Notes under the pieces: generated by a model
What the model was told of the DNA's origin: nothing
The model's input: the letters and a program-made list of their open reading frames with translations, nothing else
Database searches by the model: none
Made by a program: the position numbers and the translations under genes
Part shown: positions 1 to 12,696 of the stretch, piece by piece
Layout: each line of letters begins with the position of its first letter
Numbering within the stretch: the stretch's first letter is position 1
Origin: Alphaproteobacteria bacterium
GTDB lineage: Bacteria; Pseudomonadota; Alphaproteobacteria; Rhizobiales; Rhizobiaceae
Reading direction: 5' to 3'
DNA length: 64,000 bases
Assembly: GCA_016861165.1 (NCBI GenBank)
Contig: BOKV01000017.1
Location: 36,048-100,047 of the forward strand

Positions 1-1
1 G

Positions 2-256
2 GCCTGCGGCTATCTCGGCATGACCGAGAAGCTCGAGCCGCGCGCCAGGGTCGATGGCGATGCCTATTCGCTGCCGCATGCGCTGCCGCGCGAGATTTTC
101 GAGGGCCTCAAGCAGTTCAACGCCTATCCCAAGCTGCGCAAGCTGCTCGGCGAGGAATTCTGCCGCATGTACGAGCGCATCAAACTGCGCGAGTTCGAGG
201 ACTACATGCGCGTCATCAGCCCGTGGGAACGCGAGCACCTGTTGCTCAACGTCTGA
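2..256 (+). CDS. Glutamine synthetase family protein, C-terminal part (probable gamma-glutamylputrescine synthetase)
   Basis: Only the last 84 residues are in the window; the reading frame is open to the left edge. The visible part (from ACGYLGMTEKLEPR through FNAYPKLRKLLGEEF to the final WEREHLLLNV) matches the C-terminal end of class-I glutamine synthetase-like enzymes of the PuuA/GlnT group, which ligate glutamate to an amine using ATP. The following gene, 20 bases downstream on the same strand, is a PuuB-like FAD oxidase. This makes a putrescine or other amine gamma-glutamylation role more likely than nitrogen assimilation. The catalytic part lies outside the window, so substrate and start cannot be judged. 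Confidence 0.85.
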   Translation, partial: ACGYLGMTEKLEPRARVDGDAYSLPHALPREIFEGLKQFNAYPKLRKLLGEEFCRMYERIKLREFEDYMRVISPWEREHLLLNV

Positions 257-276
257 AGGGGCGGGAGCGGCGAAGC

Positions 277-1584
277 ATGGCGCTCAACGTGCTGCACGCC
301 AACGACCGGCCGGGCTCCCACCCGCCGTCGTGGTATGCGGCGACCGCCAGCCTGCCGCCGGCGACCCCGCCGCTCGCCGGCCGCGAGCGCGCCGATGTGT
401 GCGTCATCGGCGGCGGCTATACCGGCCTGTCGGCGGCGCTGCACCTGGCCGAATCGGGCCTCCGCGTCGTGCTAATCGAGGCTCACCGCGTCGGCTGGGG
501 TGCCTCGGGCCGCAACGGCGGCCAGGTTGCCACCGGCCAGCGCCGCGGCCAGGACGAGATCGAGGCGCGCTACGGCGCGACGATGGCGCGCCGGCTGTGG
601 GATTTCGCCGAGGAAGCCAAGGCGCTGGTGCGCGAGCTGATCAGCCGCCACGCCATCGCCTGCCAGCCGGTGGCCGGCATCATCCACGCCGACCACAAGG
701 CGCGCTTCGTCGCCCATTCCCGCGCCTATGCCGACAAGCTCAACGCCGAATACGGCTATGACGCCATCCGCTTCCTCGATCGCGACGCCATCCGCGCGCT
801 CGTTGCCAGCCCCGGCTACCACGGCGGCACGCTCGACACGGGCGCCTTCCACCTGCACCCGCTCGACTATGCGCTGGGCCTTGCCGCGGCCGCCGGCCGG
901 GCCGGCGTCCGCATCCGCGAGAACAGCGAGGTCATCGCCATCGAGCGGGGCGATCCGGCGACGGTGCGCACGGCGGCGGGCGAGGTCGTGTGCGGCCACG
1001 TCATCGTCGCCTGCAATGGCTATCTCGACCGGCTGGTGCCCGAAATCGCCAGCCATGTCATGCCGATCAACAACTTCATCATCGCCACCGAGCCGCTCGG
1101 CGAAGCCGGCGCCCGGGCGCTGATCGCCAACAACGCGGCCGTCGCCGACAGCCGCTTCGTCATCAACTATTTCCGGCTGACCGGCGATAATCGCCTGCTG
1201 TTCGGCGGTGGCGAGAGCTACGGCTACCGCTTCCCGTCCGACATCGCCGCCTTCGTACGCCAGCCGATGCTGCGGGTCTTCCCGCAACTGGCCGCCACCC
1301 GCATCGACCATGCCTGGGGCGGCACGCTGGCCATCACCATGGGCCGCCTGCCGCATCTGACGCGGATCGCCGGCAACATGCTGTCGGCATCGGGCTATTC
1401 CGGCCAGGGCATCGCCATCGCCACGCTCGCCGGCAAGGTCGTTGCCGAGGCGGTGCGCGGGCAGGCGCAGCGCTTCGACCTGTTGGCGGCCATCGCCCAG
1501 CCGGCCTTTCCGGGCGGGGCGGCGCTGCGCGCGCCGCTGCTGGCGCTGGCGATGACCTGGTATGCGCTGCGCGACCGCCTGTAG
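277..1584 (+). CDS. puuB: FAD-dependent amine oxidoreductase, gamma-glutamylputrescine oxidase-like
   Basis: A 435-residue DAO-family flavoprotein. An N-terminal Rossmann FAD-binding motif (VCVIGGGYTGLSAALHL, about residues 40-57) is followed by the GWGASGRNGGQ segment typical of the PuuB/OrdL group, and the C-terminal FAD-contact region contains SASGYSGQGIAIA. PuuB oxidises gamma-glutamylputrescine to gamma-glutamyl-aminobutyraldehyde. The start was chosen at the ATG at 277, preceded by a GGAG-type ribosome site; an earlier in-frame start at 223 would overlap the glutamine-synthetase-like gene. The pairing with that gene supports the Puu assignment, but related enzymes act on other glutamylated amines. 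The gene symbol is therefore by homology and context. Confidence 0.82.
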   Translation: MALNVLHANDRPGSHPPSWYAATASLPPATPPLAGRERADVCVIGGGYTGLSAALHLAESGLRVVLIEAHRVGWGASGRNGGQVATGQRRGQDEIEARYGATMARRLWDFAEEAKALVRELISRHAIACQPVAGIIHADHKARFVAHSRAYADKLNAEYGYDAIRFLDRDAIRALVASPGYHGGTLDTGAFHLHPLDYALGLAAAAGRAGVRIRENSEVIAIERGDPATVRTAAGEVVCGHVIVACNGYLDRLVPEIASHVMPINNFIIATEPLGEAGARALIANNAAVADSRFVINYFRLTGDNRLLFGGGESYGYRFPSDIAAFVRQPMLRVFPQLAATRIDHAWGGTLAITMGRLPHLTRIAGNMLSASGYSGQGIAIATLAGKVVAEAVRGQAQRFDLLAAIAQPAFPGGAALRAPLLALAMTWYALRDRL

Positions 1585-1687
1585 TGCTGGCTTGACAGCC
1601 ATGAATCGACTTTTCGGGAAGGATTTACGTTTTCTTTGCCCCCGGCCGATAGGATGACGGTCCGACAATCGCAACGGAACTGGTTCC

Positions 1688-2926
1688 TTGATCAGGCGAT
1701 TCCTACGAAGCAGGGCCGGCAATTTCGCGGTCACGACGGCGTTGCTGTCGCCGGTCCTGTTCGGCCTGGTCGGGTTCGCGGTCGATTATTCGATCTTCTT
1801 CTCGCAGCGATCGCGGATGCAGGAAGTGGCCGATGGCGCCGCGCTGGCGGCCGTCCGCGAGGCGTCGCTGCAGGGCTGGAACCGGTCGACGGCCGAATCG
1901 GTGGTCAGCGCCTTCGTCGACGCCAATCTGAACAGCGAGGCCGGCAGTCCCGCCGTCTACACCAGCTCGGTGACGGTCGACGACACCCGGCGCACGGTCA
2001 CTGTCAGCATTCGCCAGGACGGTCACGGCTATTTCCTGCTCGGCATGTTCAAGACCAACCCGCAGATCAGGACGACGTCGACCGGCGCGCTCGCCGGCAC
2101 CACCAACATCTGCGTGCTGACGCTGGATGAGCGCGATTCCGACTCGCTGCATCTTTCGGGCGTATCGTCGCTGACGGCCAATCGCTGCGGCGTTTTCGCC
2201 AATTCGGCGAGCCCCAGCGCCATCGCGGTGCGCGATGGCGCCCGCATCACCGCCCACTCGATCTGTTCGGCCGGCGGCTATCGCGGCAATCTCAACGACT
2301 TCTCGCCCGAGCCGGTCACCGACTGTCCGCCGATCCTCGACCCGCTCGCCGAACGCAAGCCGCCGCCGGTCGGCCGCTGCGACTACCGCGACCTGACGAT
2401 CAGCGGGGTTGGCTGGATCCGCCCCGGCGTCTATTGCGGCGGGCTGACCATCGACGGCCTGGCCAAGGTGGTCGCCCTGCCGGGCGTCTATGTGATCAAG
2501 GACGGGCCGCTGGAAATCACCGGCAACGCCATCCTGCTCGGCGACAGCGTCGGCTTCTACCTGACCGGCACGACGGCGGCGACCAGGATCGGCACCTCGA
2601 CGACGATCAGCCTGTCGGCGCCCAAGTCGGGCCCGATGGCGGGCATCCTGTTCTTCGAGGACCGCAACGCCACCGAAGGCCGCGATTTCGAGATATCGAG
2701 CAAGGACGCCCGCCGCCTGGTCGGCACCATCTACCTGCCGAAGGGCAGGCTGCGGGTGAAGGGCGCCAGCCAGTTCGCCGGCATATCGGAATGGACGGCG
2801 ATCATCGCCAACTCGATCGAGGTCGAGAAGGGGCCGTCGCTGCGGCTCAATTCCGACTACGAGGCCTCCGACGTGCCGGTACCGTCCGGCATCGTCGGGA
2901 CCGAGCGCATCTATCTGTCGCGCTGA
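1688..2926 (+). CDS. TadE/TadG-like pilus-assembly/envelope protein
   Basis: A 412-residue protein whose N-terminus has a short basic stretch and one hydrophobic segment (about residues 12-35, FAVTTALLSPVLFGLVGFAVDYS). This is followed by the SQRSRMQEVADGAALAA segment seen in TadG/Flp-pilus minor pilin proteins. The remainder is a long extracytoplasmic region rich in small and polar residues. TadG-like proteins are anchored in the inner membrane and are linked to Flp pilus assembly. No other tad/cpa gene lies nearby, so this is an isolated copy. The start is TTG; no ATG fits before the hydrophobic segment. It ends 22 bases from the convergent REC-EAL gene. Confidence 0.75.
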   Translation: MIRRFLRSRAGNFAVTTALLSPVLFGLVGFAVDYSIFFSQRSRMQEVADGAALAAVREASLQGWNRSTAESVVSAFVDANLNSEAGSPAVYTSSVTVDDTRRTVTVSIRQDGHGYFLLGMFKTNPQIRTTSTGALAGTTNICVLTLDERDSDSLHLSGVSSLTANRCGVFANSASPSAIAVRDGARITAHSICSAGGYRGNLNDFSPEPVTDCPPILDPLAERKPPPVGRCDYRDLTISGVGWIRPGVYCGGLTIDGLAKVVALPGVYVIKDGPLEITGNAILLGDSVGFYLTGTTAATRIGTSTTISLSAPKSGPMAGILFFEDRNATEGRDFEISSKDARRLVGTIYLPKGRLRVKGASQFAGISEWTAIIANSIEVEKGPSLRLNSDYEASDVPVPSGIVGTERIYLSR

Positions 2927-2948
2927 ACTGGCTGCCGCGCGGGCGCGC

Positions 2949-4199
2949 TCAGGCCGTCGCCTGTCCGGCCGTATGGCCCTGGCCGTCCCGGTTGGCGTTG
3001 GCGAAGTCGACGAATTCGGCGAAGGGCAGCGGCCGCGAGAACAGGTAGCCCTGCGCCTCGGCCATGCTATGGGCGCGCGCCAGTTCCAGTTCCGCCTCGC
3101 CTTCGATGCCCTCGGCCACCACGCGCAGGTTCAGTTCGCGGGCAAGCGCCACACTGGCCTCGACACAGGCCCGGGCGAAGCCGTCAAACCGGGCGGCGGT
3201 CATGAACTGCTTGTCCACCTTCAGTTCGGTGAACGGGAACATGCGCAGCTGCTCGATGTTGGAATAGCCGGTGCCGAAATCGTCGATGGCCAGTTCGAAG
3301 CCCTGCATGCGCAGCAGTGTCAGCGTCTCCAGCGCCCGCGAGGCATCGGCCGGGATGCGCGATTCGGTCAGCTCCAGGATGAAGCCCTGCGGCCGCAGAC
3401 CGGCCTGGCGGAAGGTGTCGGCCAGCCGCCGCGGAAAATGGATGTCGGCCAGGATCGAGCTCGATATGTTGAACGACAGCTTGGGCGGTCCCGGCACGCG
3501 CCGGCCCAGTTCGCGGGCATCGGCGGTGATGATCTCGATCATCCGCCAGGTGATGTCGGTGATGCGGCCGTTCTGTTCGGCCAGGTCGATCATGCGGGCC
3601 GCGTCGAGCAGGCCGCCGTCGCGGCCGCGCATGCGCGCCAGTGCCTCGGCGCCCAGCACCCTGCCGCTCAGCAGGTCGACGCGCGGCTGGTAATAGGCCA
3701 TCAGCCGCGAATTGCGCAGGCCGGCATTGATCTCGTCGACATCGATCGTGGCTGCGTCGGCGCGTTCGCCGGCGGCGGCCGTCGACAGCGCCACTTCGGC
3801 CACCGCGTGGAAATCGACGGGCTTGGCGAATGTCGCCCGGCAGTCGAGGCGGAGCATGCCGGCGAGCTTGCCGGCGCTGGCGACGACTGACTGATGCTCG
3901 CCCGATATCAGCACCAGCCGGCCGGAAAAGCCCAGCTCGCTCGCCAGGCGCAGGAAGCGGACGCCGTCGAGGTTGGGCATGCTGAGGTCGAGCGTGATCA
4001 CGTCGATGCGGCCGATCCCTTCGCGCAGGATGCGGTGCGCCTGATCGCCGTCGGCCGCCTCGACGATGTCGCCAGCGCCCCGCTGGCGCAGGACCGCATC
4101 CATGACGGCGCGGAACACCGGATCGTCGTCGACCACCAGCACGGTCGGCCGGCGCGCCGCCTGCGCCACGCCCGGCCGTGCTGTCTCCGGTTCGTCCAT
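2949..4199 (-). CDS. Response regulator with EAL c-di-GMP phosphodiesterase domain
   Basis: A 416-residue protein with an N-terminal receiver domain (VLVVDDDPVFRAVMDAVL; phosphoacceptor Asp in TLDLSMPNLDG) and a C-terminal EAL domain (about residues 160-400). The EAL catalytic set looks intact: GAEALAR, the Asn in SFNISSS, Glu in LELTESR, IDDFGTGYSN, Lys in LKVDKQF, and AEGIEGEAEL. It is therefore predicted to hydrolyse c-di-GMP under phosphorelay control. The ATG at 4199 is preceded by GGAGGT at ideal spacing and is preferred over an ATG 45 bases upstream. It is divergent from a hybrid histidine kinase ending in an HPt domain, a plausible phosphodonor, although this pairing is inferred from position only. 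Confidence 0.9.
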   Translation of the reverse strand: MDEPETARPGVAQAARRPTVLVVDDDPVFRAVMDAVLRQRGAGDIVEAADGDQAHRILREGIGRIDVITLDLSMPNLDGVRFLRLASELGFSGRLVLISGEHQSVVASAGKLAGMLRLDCRATFAKPVDFHAVAEVALSTAAAGERADAATIDVDEINAGLRNSRLMAYYQPRVDLLSGRVLGAEALARMRGRDGGLLDAARMIDLAEQNGRITDITWRMIEIITADARELGRRVPGPPKLSFNISSSILADIHFPRRLADTFRQAGLRPQGFILELTESRIPADASRALETLTLLRMQGFELAIDDFGTGYSNIEQLRMFPFTELKVDKQFMTAARFDGFARACVEASVALARELNLRVVAEGIEGEAELELARAHSMAEAQGYLFSRPLPFAEFVDFANANRDGQGHTAGQATA

Positions 4200-4418
4200 G
4201 ATCGGGTTACCTCCGCCGGACGGCACGGCCGTCCCCGCCGGCAACCAGACCGGCCTCGGTTGAATGTAGGCGCAAACCGATAAGATTTTGCAAATGGGCC
4301 GGGTCGGCGCCTGCCAACCGGCCCGCGCACAGCCCGCGCACCGGGTTTACGTTAACGCTTTGTCTTCCTGTTGGTGGGACAATCACGTCAAGGTCCGTGC
4401 AACGGTTGCGCATCGTCG

Positions 4419-7226
<2,808 letters not shown>

Positions 7227-7365
7227 CGCCACCAGACAGCGTTGCAACGGACCGAAGGTTGGCACGTGTCAGGGCGGCGCGCGGCCAGAAATCGGCGGGG
7301 AAGGGTTTCAACCGCCACCCGCCTGCCTGTAGGCTGGCCTCCGGGAATCACCGCACCGGCTCGCC

Positions 7366-8637
7366 ATGACCCGCCAGCTCGTTCCGATCTTCGCGCTCAT
7401 TCTCGGCTCGGCCCTGCTGATGGTGGCCGGCGGCCTGCACGGGCTGATCCTGCCGCTGCGCGGGTCGGAGGAAGGCTTCTCGGCCTTCAATCTCGGCCTG
7501 CTCGGCACCGGCTGGGCGATCGGCTATATCGGCGGTTGCATCGCCACGCCGCGGCTGGTGCGCCGCGCCGGGCACGTGCGCACCTTCGCGGTCATGGCCG
7601 CGATCGCCGTACTGTCGGTGCTGATCGCACTCCTCCTCATCCACCCGGGACCGTGGATTGCGCTCAGGGCGCTCGCCGGCTTCGCCTTCGCCGGAGCGGC
7701 GATGATCGTCGAAAGCTGGCTCAACGAGAGCACCGAATTCAGCTATCGCGGTCGTGTCTTCGGCGTCTACACCATGGTCAACCTGCTGGCGACGACGGCC
7801 GGCCAGTTGCTGGTGGCGCTGGGCGACGCATCCGGCTTCTTCTTCTTCGTGCTGGCCGCCGTGTTCTACGCGCTGTCGCTGATCCCGAGCGCGCTGACGC
7901 GCACGGCGCAGCCGCGGCCGCTGGTCGAAACCAGCCTCGATGTCGGCGCGCTGGTGCGCAATTCGCCGCTGGCCGTCGCCGGGGTCTTCCTCGTCGGCAT
8001 GTCGAACAGCACGTTCGGCACACTCGGCGTGGTCTATGGCAACGGCATCGGCCTCGACGTCACCGCCATCTCGCTGATGATGAGCCTCACCATTCTGGCC
8101 GGCTCGGCCGCCCAGGTCCCGGTCGGCATGCTGTCGGACCGCATCGACCGGCGCAAGGTGCTGATCGGCCTCGCCGTGGTGGCGGCCGTGGTCGACCTCT
8201 ACTTCCTGGCGGTGCGGCCCGAGGCACCGCTCGTCGTACTGGCCGCGACCTTCGTGTTTGGCGGCGCCATCTATGCCATGTACCCGGTCATCATCGCCCA
8301 CGCCAACGACCACGCCGCTCCGGACGAATTCCTGAAGATCAGCGGCGGCCTGTTGCTGGTGTTCGGGGTCGGCTCGATCGTCGGCCCGCTAGTCGGCGGC
8401 GCGGCGATGACCTTCGGCCCGGTCGGCATGTTCGCGGCCACCTTCGTCGCGCATCTGGCGCTGGCGCTCTACGGCGCCTGGCGCATGACCCGGCGCGAGG
8501 CGGTGCCGGAGGGCGACAAGCAGGCGTTTGTCGGCCTTGCCCCGGCCCGTCTGGCGACACCCGAATCGGTCGCGCTCGACCCGCGCGCCGAGCCGGGCGA
8601 GGCCGAGCAGCGCGACCGGCTGCCCGGGGTCGAATAG
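7366..8637 (+). CDS. MFS transporter (YcaD-like)
   Basis: A 423-residue integral membrane protein with about twelve hydrophobic segments and a cytoplasmic tail. The order of segments and the intracellular loop LSDRIDRRKVLIGL between the two halves are typical of the major facilitator superfamily. The sequence around GWAIGYIGGCIATPRLVRRAG and the overall shape resemble the YcaD-type putative transporters. The substrate cannot be inferred. The gene stands alone and is convergent with aglK, 58 bases away. Confidence 0.83.
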   Translation: MTRQLVPIFALILGSALLMVAGGLHGLILPLRGSEEGFSAFNLGLLGTGWAIGYIGGCIATPRLVRRAGHVRTFAVMAAIAVLSVLIALLLIHPGPWIALRALAGFAFAGAAMIVESWLNESTEFSYRGRVFGVYTMVNLLATTAGQLLVALGDASGFFFFVLAAVFYALSLIPSALTRTAQPRPLVETSLDVGALVRNSPLAVAGVFLVGMSNSTFGTLGVVYGNGIGLDVTAISLMMSLTILAGSAAQVPVGMLSDRIDRRKVLIGLAVVAAVVDLYFLAVRPEAPLVVLAATFVFGGAIYAMYPVIIAHANDHAAPDEFLKISGGLLLVFGVGSIVGPLVGGAAMTFGPVGMFAATFVAHLALALYGAWRMTRREAVPEGDKQAFVGLAPARLATPESVALDPRAEPGEAEQRDRLPGVE

Positions 8638-8695
8638 CGCCTCAACCCGCCGGGCGGCAGCGCCAGGCGGGCAAGATGACGCAAGACAAGCAAGC

Positions 8696-9793
<1,098 letters not shown>

Positions 9794-9838
9794 CTTGTTC
9801 CTCCCTGCCTTGCGGCCTGCGCCGCCGTCCTTGCTGCC

Positions 9839-11527
9839 TCAGCGCCCCGACCGCCTGGCGTACCAGGCCCCGTAGGGCGGCAGGCCCAGCCTGTCTCCCC
9901 GCAGCGCGCCGTGCGGTCCGGGTGCGCCGAGCGGCGCAAAGCCGTCAGCCTCCAGACGAATTTCGGCGGCCTCCCCGCCAAGATTGATGGCCACCCGCAC
10001 AATGCTTTCGCCCAGGATGCGGTCGAAGACGAGGATGGCGTCGTCATCGCCGACGAAGCGGATGTCGCCCTTGATCAGTTCGCGCTGCTGGGCGCGGAAC
10101 TGCAGGAACTGGCGGTAGTGGGTGAGCAGCGACTGCGAGTTGCCCTCCTGCCGGCCGACGGCCAGATGCAGGTGCTCGGGCGGCACTGGCAGCCACGGCC
10201 TTACCGCCGAGAAGCCGGCCTCGGGCAGCGTGTCGTCCCACACCATGGGGGTGCGGCAGCCGTCGCGCCCCTTGAAGGTCGGCCAGAACTGGATGCCATA
10301 GGGATCGCGCAAGTCCTCCAGATCGAGCACCGCCTCGGTCAGTCCGAGTTCCTCGCCCTGATAGAGGCATACCGACCCGCGCAGCGACAGGATGAGGCTC
10401 GCCGCCATCTTGAGGAAACCCTCGCGGTCGACGACCTGGTCGGCCCAGCGCGTCGCGTGGCGCACGACGTCGTGGTTGGAGAACGCCCAGCACGACCAGC
10501 CGTCCGGTGCCTGCTTCTCGAAGCCGCCGACGATGGCGCGAACGCGCGCCGGCGTCAGCCGCTCGGGCGACAGGAAGTCGAACGAATAGCACATGTGCAC
10601 CTTGTCGCCGCCGGACGTGTATTCGGCGACGATCTCCAGCCCGCGCTCGGCGTCGCCGACCTCGCCCACCGCCGCGGCGGCCGGATATTCGTCGAGCAGC
10701 GCGCGGAAGCGGCGCAGGAAGTCGAGATTCTCCGGCTGGCTCTTGTCGTAGAGGTGGCTCTGGTGGTTGTAGGGGTTGACGGCCGGCGCGATCGAATCGC
10801 TGCGCCGCTCGGGCGTGAGCGGCGGGTTGTCCTCAAGCCCGGCCGAATGGACGAAGAAGTTGATCGTGTCGAGCCGGAAGCCGTCGACGCCGCGTTCGAG
10901 CCAAAAGCGCACCGCGTCGAGCAGCGCGTCCTGCACCTGGGGATTGTGGAAGTTGAGGTCGGGCTGCGACTTCAGGAAGTTGTGCAGGTAGTACTGGCAG
11001 CGGCTGGTGTCCCATTCCCAGGCCGAGCCGCCGAAGATCGACAGCCAGTTGTTGGGCGGCGTGCCATCGGGCTTGGGATCGGCCCAAACATACCAGTCGG
11101 CGCGCGGGTTGGTCCGGTTCTCGCGGCTTTCGACGAACCAGGGATGCTTGTCGGAAGTGTGCGACAGCACCTGGTCGATCATCACCTTGAGGCCGAGGCG
11201 GTGGGCCTCGGCGATCATCGCGTCGAAATCGGCCATGGTGCCGAACATCGGGTCGACGGCCTTGTAGTCGGACACGTCGTAGCCGAAATCGGCCATTGGC
11301 GACTTGAAGAACGGCGACAGCCAGATGGCGTCGACGCCGAGCGCGGCGACATAGGGCAGGCGCTGGGTCACCCCGCGCAGGTCGCCGACGCCGTCGCCAT
11401 TGGAGTCCTGGAACGAGCGCGGATAGATCTGGTAGATCACCGCCCCGCGCCACCAGTCGGGGTCGAGGCCGTGGCGGGTCATGGCGCCGGGCGCCTGTTC
11501 GGCCGGCATGTCGTGCAGGACGTTCAT
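9839..11527 (-). CDS. aglA: Alpha-glucosidase AglA (GH13)
   Basis: A 562-residue glycoside hydrolase family 13 enzyme, starting with the standard WWRGAVIYQIYPRSFQDSNGDG region (split here: WWRGAVIYQIYPRSF, then QDSNGDG). Catalytic elements are visible: the nucleophile Asp in GVDGFRLDTINFF, the general acid Glu in AVGEVGD and the third carboxylate in FSNHDVVR. It hydrolyses imported alpha-glucosides in the cytoplasm to glucose. The start at 11527 has an AGGGA ribosome site and lies 8 bases after the aglG stop. A much longer open frame to 12610 is only an extension across aglG. Confidence 0.92.
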   Translation of the reverse strand: MNVLHDMPAEQAPGAMTRHGLDPDWWRGAVIYQIYPRSFQDSNGDGVGDLRGVTQRLPYVAALGVDAIWLSPFFKSPMADFGYDVSDYKAVDPMFGTMADFDAMIAEAHRLGLKVMIDQVLSHTSDKHPWFVESRENRTNPRADWYVWADPKPDGTPPNNWLSIFGGSAWEWDTSRCQYYLHNFLKSQPDLNFHNPQVQDALLDAVRFWLERGVDGFRLDTINFFVHSAGLEDNPPLTPERRSDSIAPAVNPYNHQSHLYDKSQPENLDFLRRFRALLDEYPAAAAVGEVGDAERGLEIVAEYTSGGDKVHMCYSFDFLSPERLTPARVRAIVGGFEKQAPDGWSCWAFSNHDVVRHATRWADQVVDREGFLKMAASLILSLRGSVCLYQGEELGLTEAVLDLEDLRDPYGIQFWPTFKGRDGCRTPMVWDDTLPEAGFSAVRPWLPVPPEHLHLAVGRQEGNSQSLLTHYRQFLQFRAQQRELIKGDIRFVGDDDAILVFDRILGESIVRVAINLGGEAAEIRLEADGFAPLGAPGPHGALRGDRLGLPPYGAWYARRSGR

Positions 11528-11535
11528 GGCGATCC

Positions 11536-12684
11536 CTACTTGACCGAACCGGCCAGCAGGCCGCGCACCAGATAGCGCTGCATGGCGAAGAACACCGCCA
11601 GCGGCACCGCGATCGACACGAAGGCGGCCGTCGCCAGGATCTCCCAGTTGCCGCCCCGGGTGCCGAGCAGTTCGACGATCTGCTTGGTCATCACCGTCGT
11701 CTCGCCGGTGGCGTCGATCAGGAACACCAGCGCGACGAGGAGGTCGTTCCAGGTCCACAGGAACTGGAAGATGGCGAACGAGGCGAGCGCCGGGAACGAC
11801 AGCGGCAGGATGATGCGGGTGAAGATCTGGAAGTCGGTGGCGCCGTCGACCTTGGCATTCTCGATGATGTCGCGCGGCAGGCCGACCATGTAGTTGCGCA
11901 GCAGGTAGATCGCCAGCGGCAGGCCGAAGCCGGTGTGGGCGAGCCACACACCGAGATAGCCCTTGCCGATGCCCACGGCCAGATGCAGCTTCAGGAGCGG
12001 GATCAGTGCGAGCTGGAGGGGGACGACGAGCAGGCCCACCACCGCCGCGATCAGCAGCGCGCGCCCGGGGAACCTCATCCACGCCAGCGCATAGGCGGCG
12101 AAGGCGGCGATCAGGATCGGGATGATGGTCGCCGGAATGACCACGGTCAGCGTGTTGAAGAACGCCCGCGTCATACCCTCCCGGTTCGACGGATCGAGCA
12201 GCATGTTGCGGTAGTTGCCAAGCGTGAATTCCGGCGGGGTGCGGGCCGTGGCGAATACCCGCTGACCGCGCCTGCCGGAGAACTCCTGGTCGTTTTCCAG
12301 CCGGTAGTCGCCATTGGCCTCGACCGTCAGCCGGCCGTCGTCGCCGAGATCGGCGGTCTCGCCCGGAGCGTAGGCGGCGATGTCGCGCGACGAGGTGCCC
12401 CAGGCCGAGATGGTGGCCGGCGTGCCGCCCTCGAACAGGTTGCCCTCGATGACCCACAGCGCCCCCTGCTGGACCTGGGCGGCGGGGTCGGCGGTGCGCA
12501 GCGTCCGGTTCTGTTCGGACGGTAGCATCGACGCCCACCAGCCGCTCGAGCTGATCTGGTCGGCCGTGCGGAACGACGACACGAACAGACCGAGCGTCGG
12601 AAAAAGCCATAGCGCGACAAGCAGCGCGACCGAGATGTGGACGGCCCAGGTCAGGCCGGATTTGGTGCCCGCGATCGATGACAT
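11536..12684 (-). CDS. aglG: Alpha-glucoside ABC transporter permease AglG
   Basis: A 382-residue CUT1 permease. The first transmembrane segment (about 12-32) is followed by a large periplasmic insertion of roughly 110 residues and then five membrane segments. The EAA loop (DIIENAKVDGATDFQIFTRIILP) contacts the ATPase. The length and the large periplasmic loop agree with known AglG proteins. The start is 12 bases after the aglF stop, indicating tight coupling. Confidence 0.9.
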   Translation of the reverse strand: MSSIAGTKSGLTWAVHISVALLVALWLFPTLGLFVSSFRTADQISSSGWWASMLPSEQNRTLRTADPAAQVQQGALWVIEGNLFEGGTPATISAWGTSSRDIAAYAPGETADLGDDGRLTVEANGDYRLENDQEFSGRRGQRVFATARTPPEFTLGNYRNMLLDPSNREGMTRAFFNTLTVVIPATIIPILIAAFAAYALAWMRFPGRALLIAAVVGLLVVPLQLALIPLLKLHLAVGIGKGYLGVWLAHTGFGLPLAIYLLRNYMVGLPRDIIENAKVDGATDFQIFTRIILPLSFPALASFAIFQFLWTWNDLLVALVFLIDATGETTVMTKQIVELLGTRGGNWEILATAAFVSIAVPLAVFFAMQRYLVRGLLAGSVK

Positions 12685-12696
12685 GGCCGGCCTCCC

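Noticed and set aside
8646..8671. Weak CCCGCC/GGCGGG hairpin between the MFS gene and aglK
   Set aside because: It has only a 6-bp stem with a long loop and no T-tract, so it is not distinguishable from GC-rich background.
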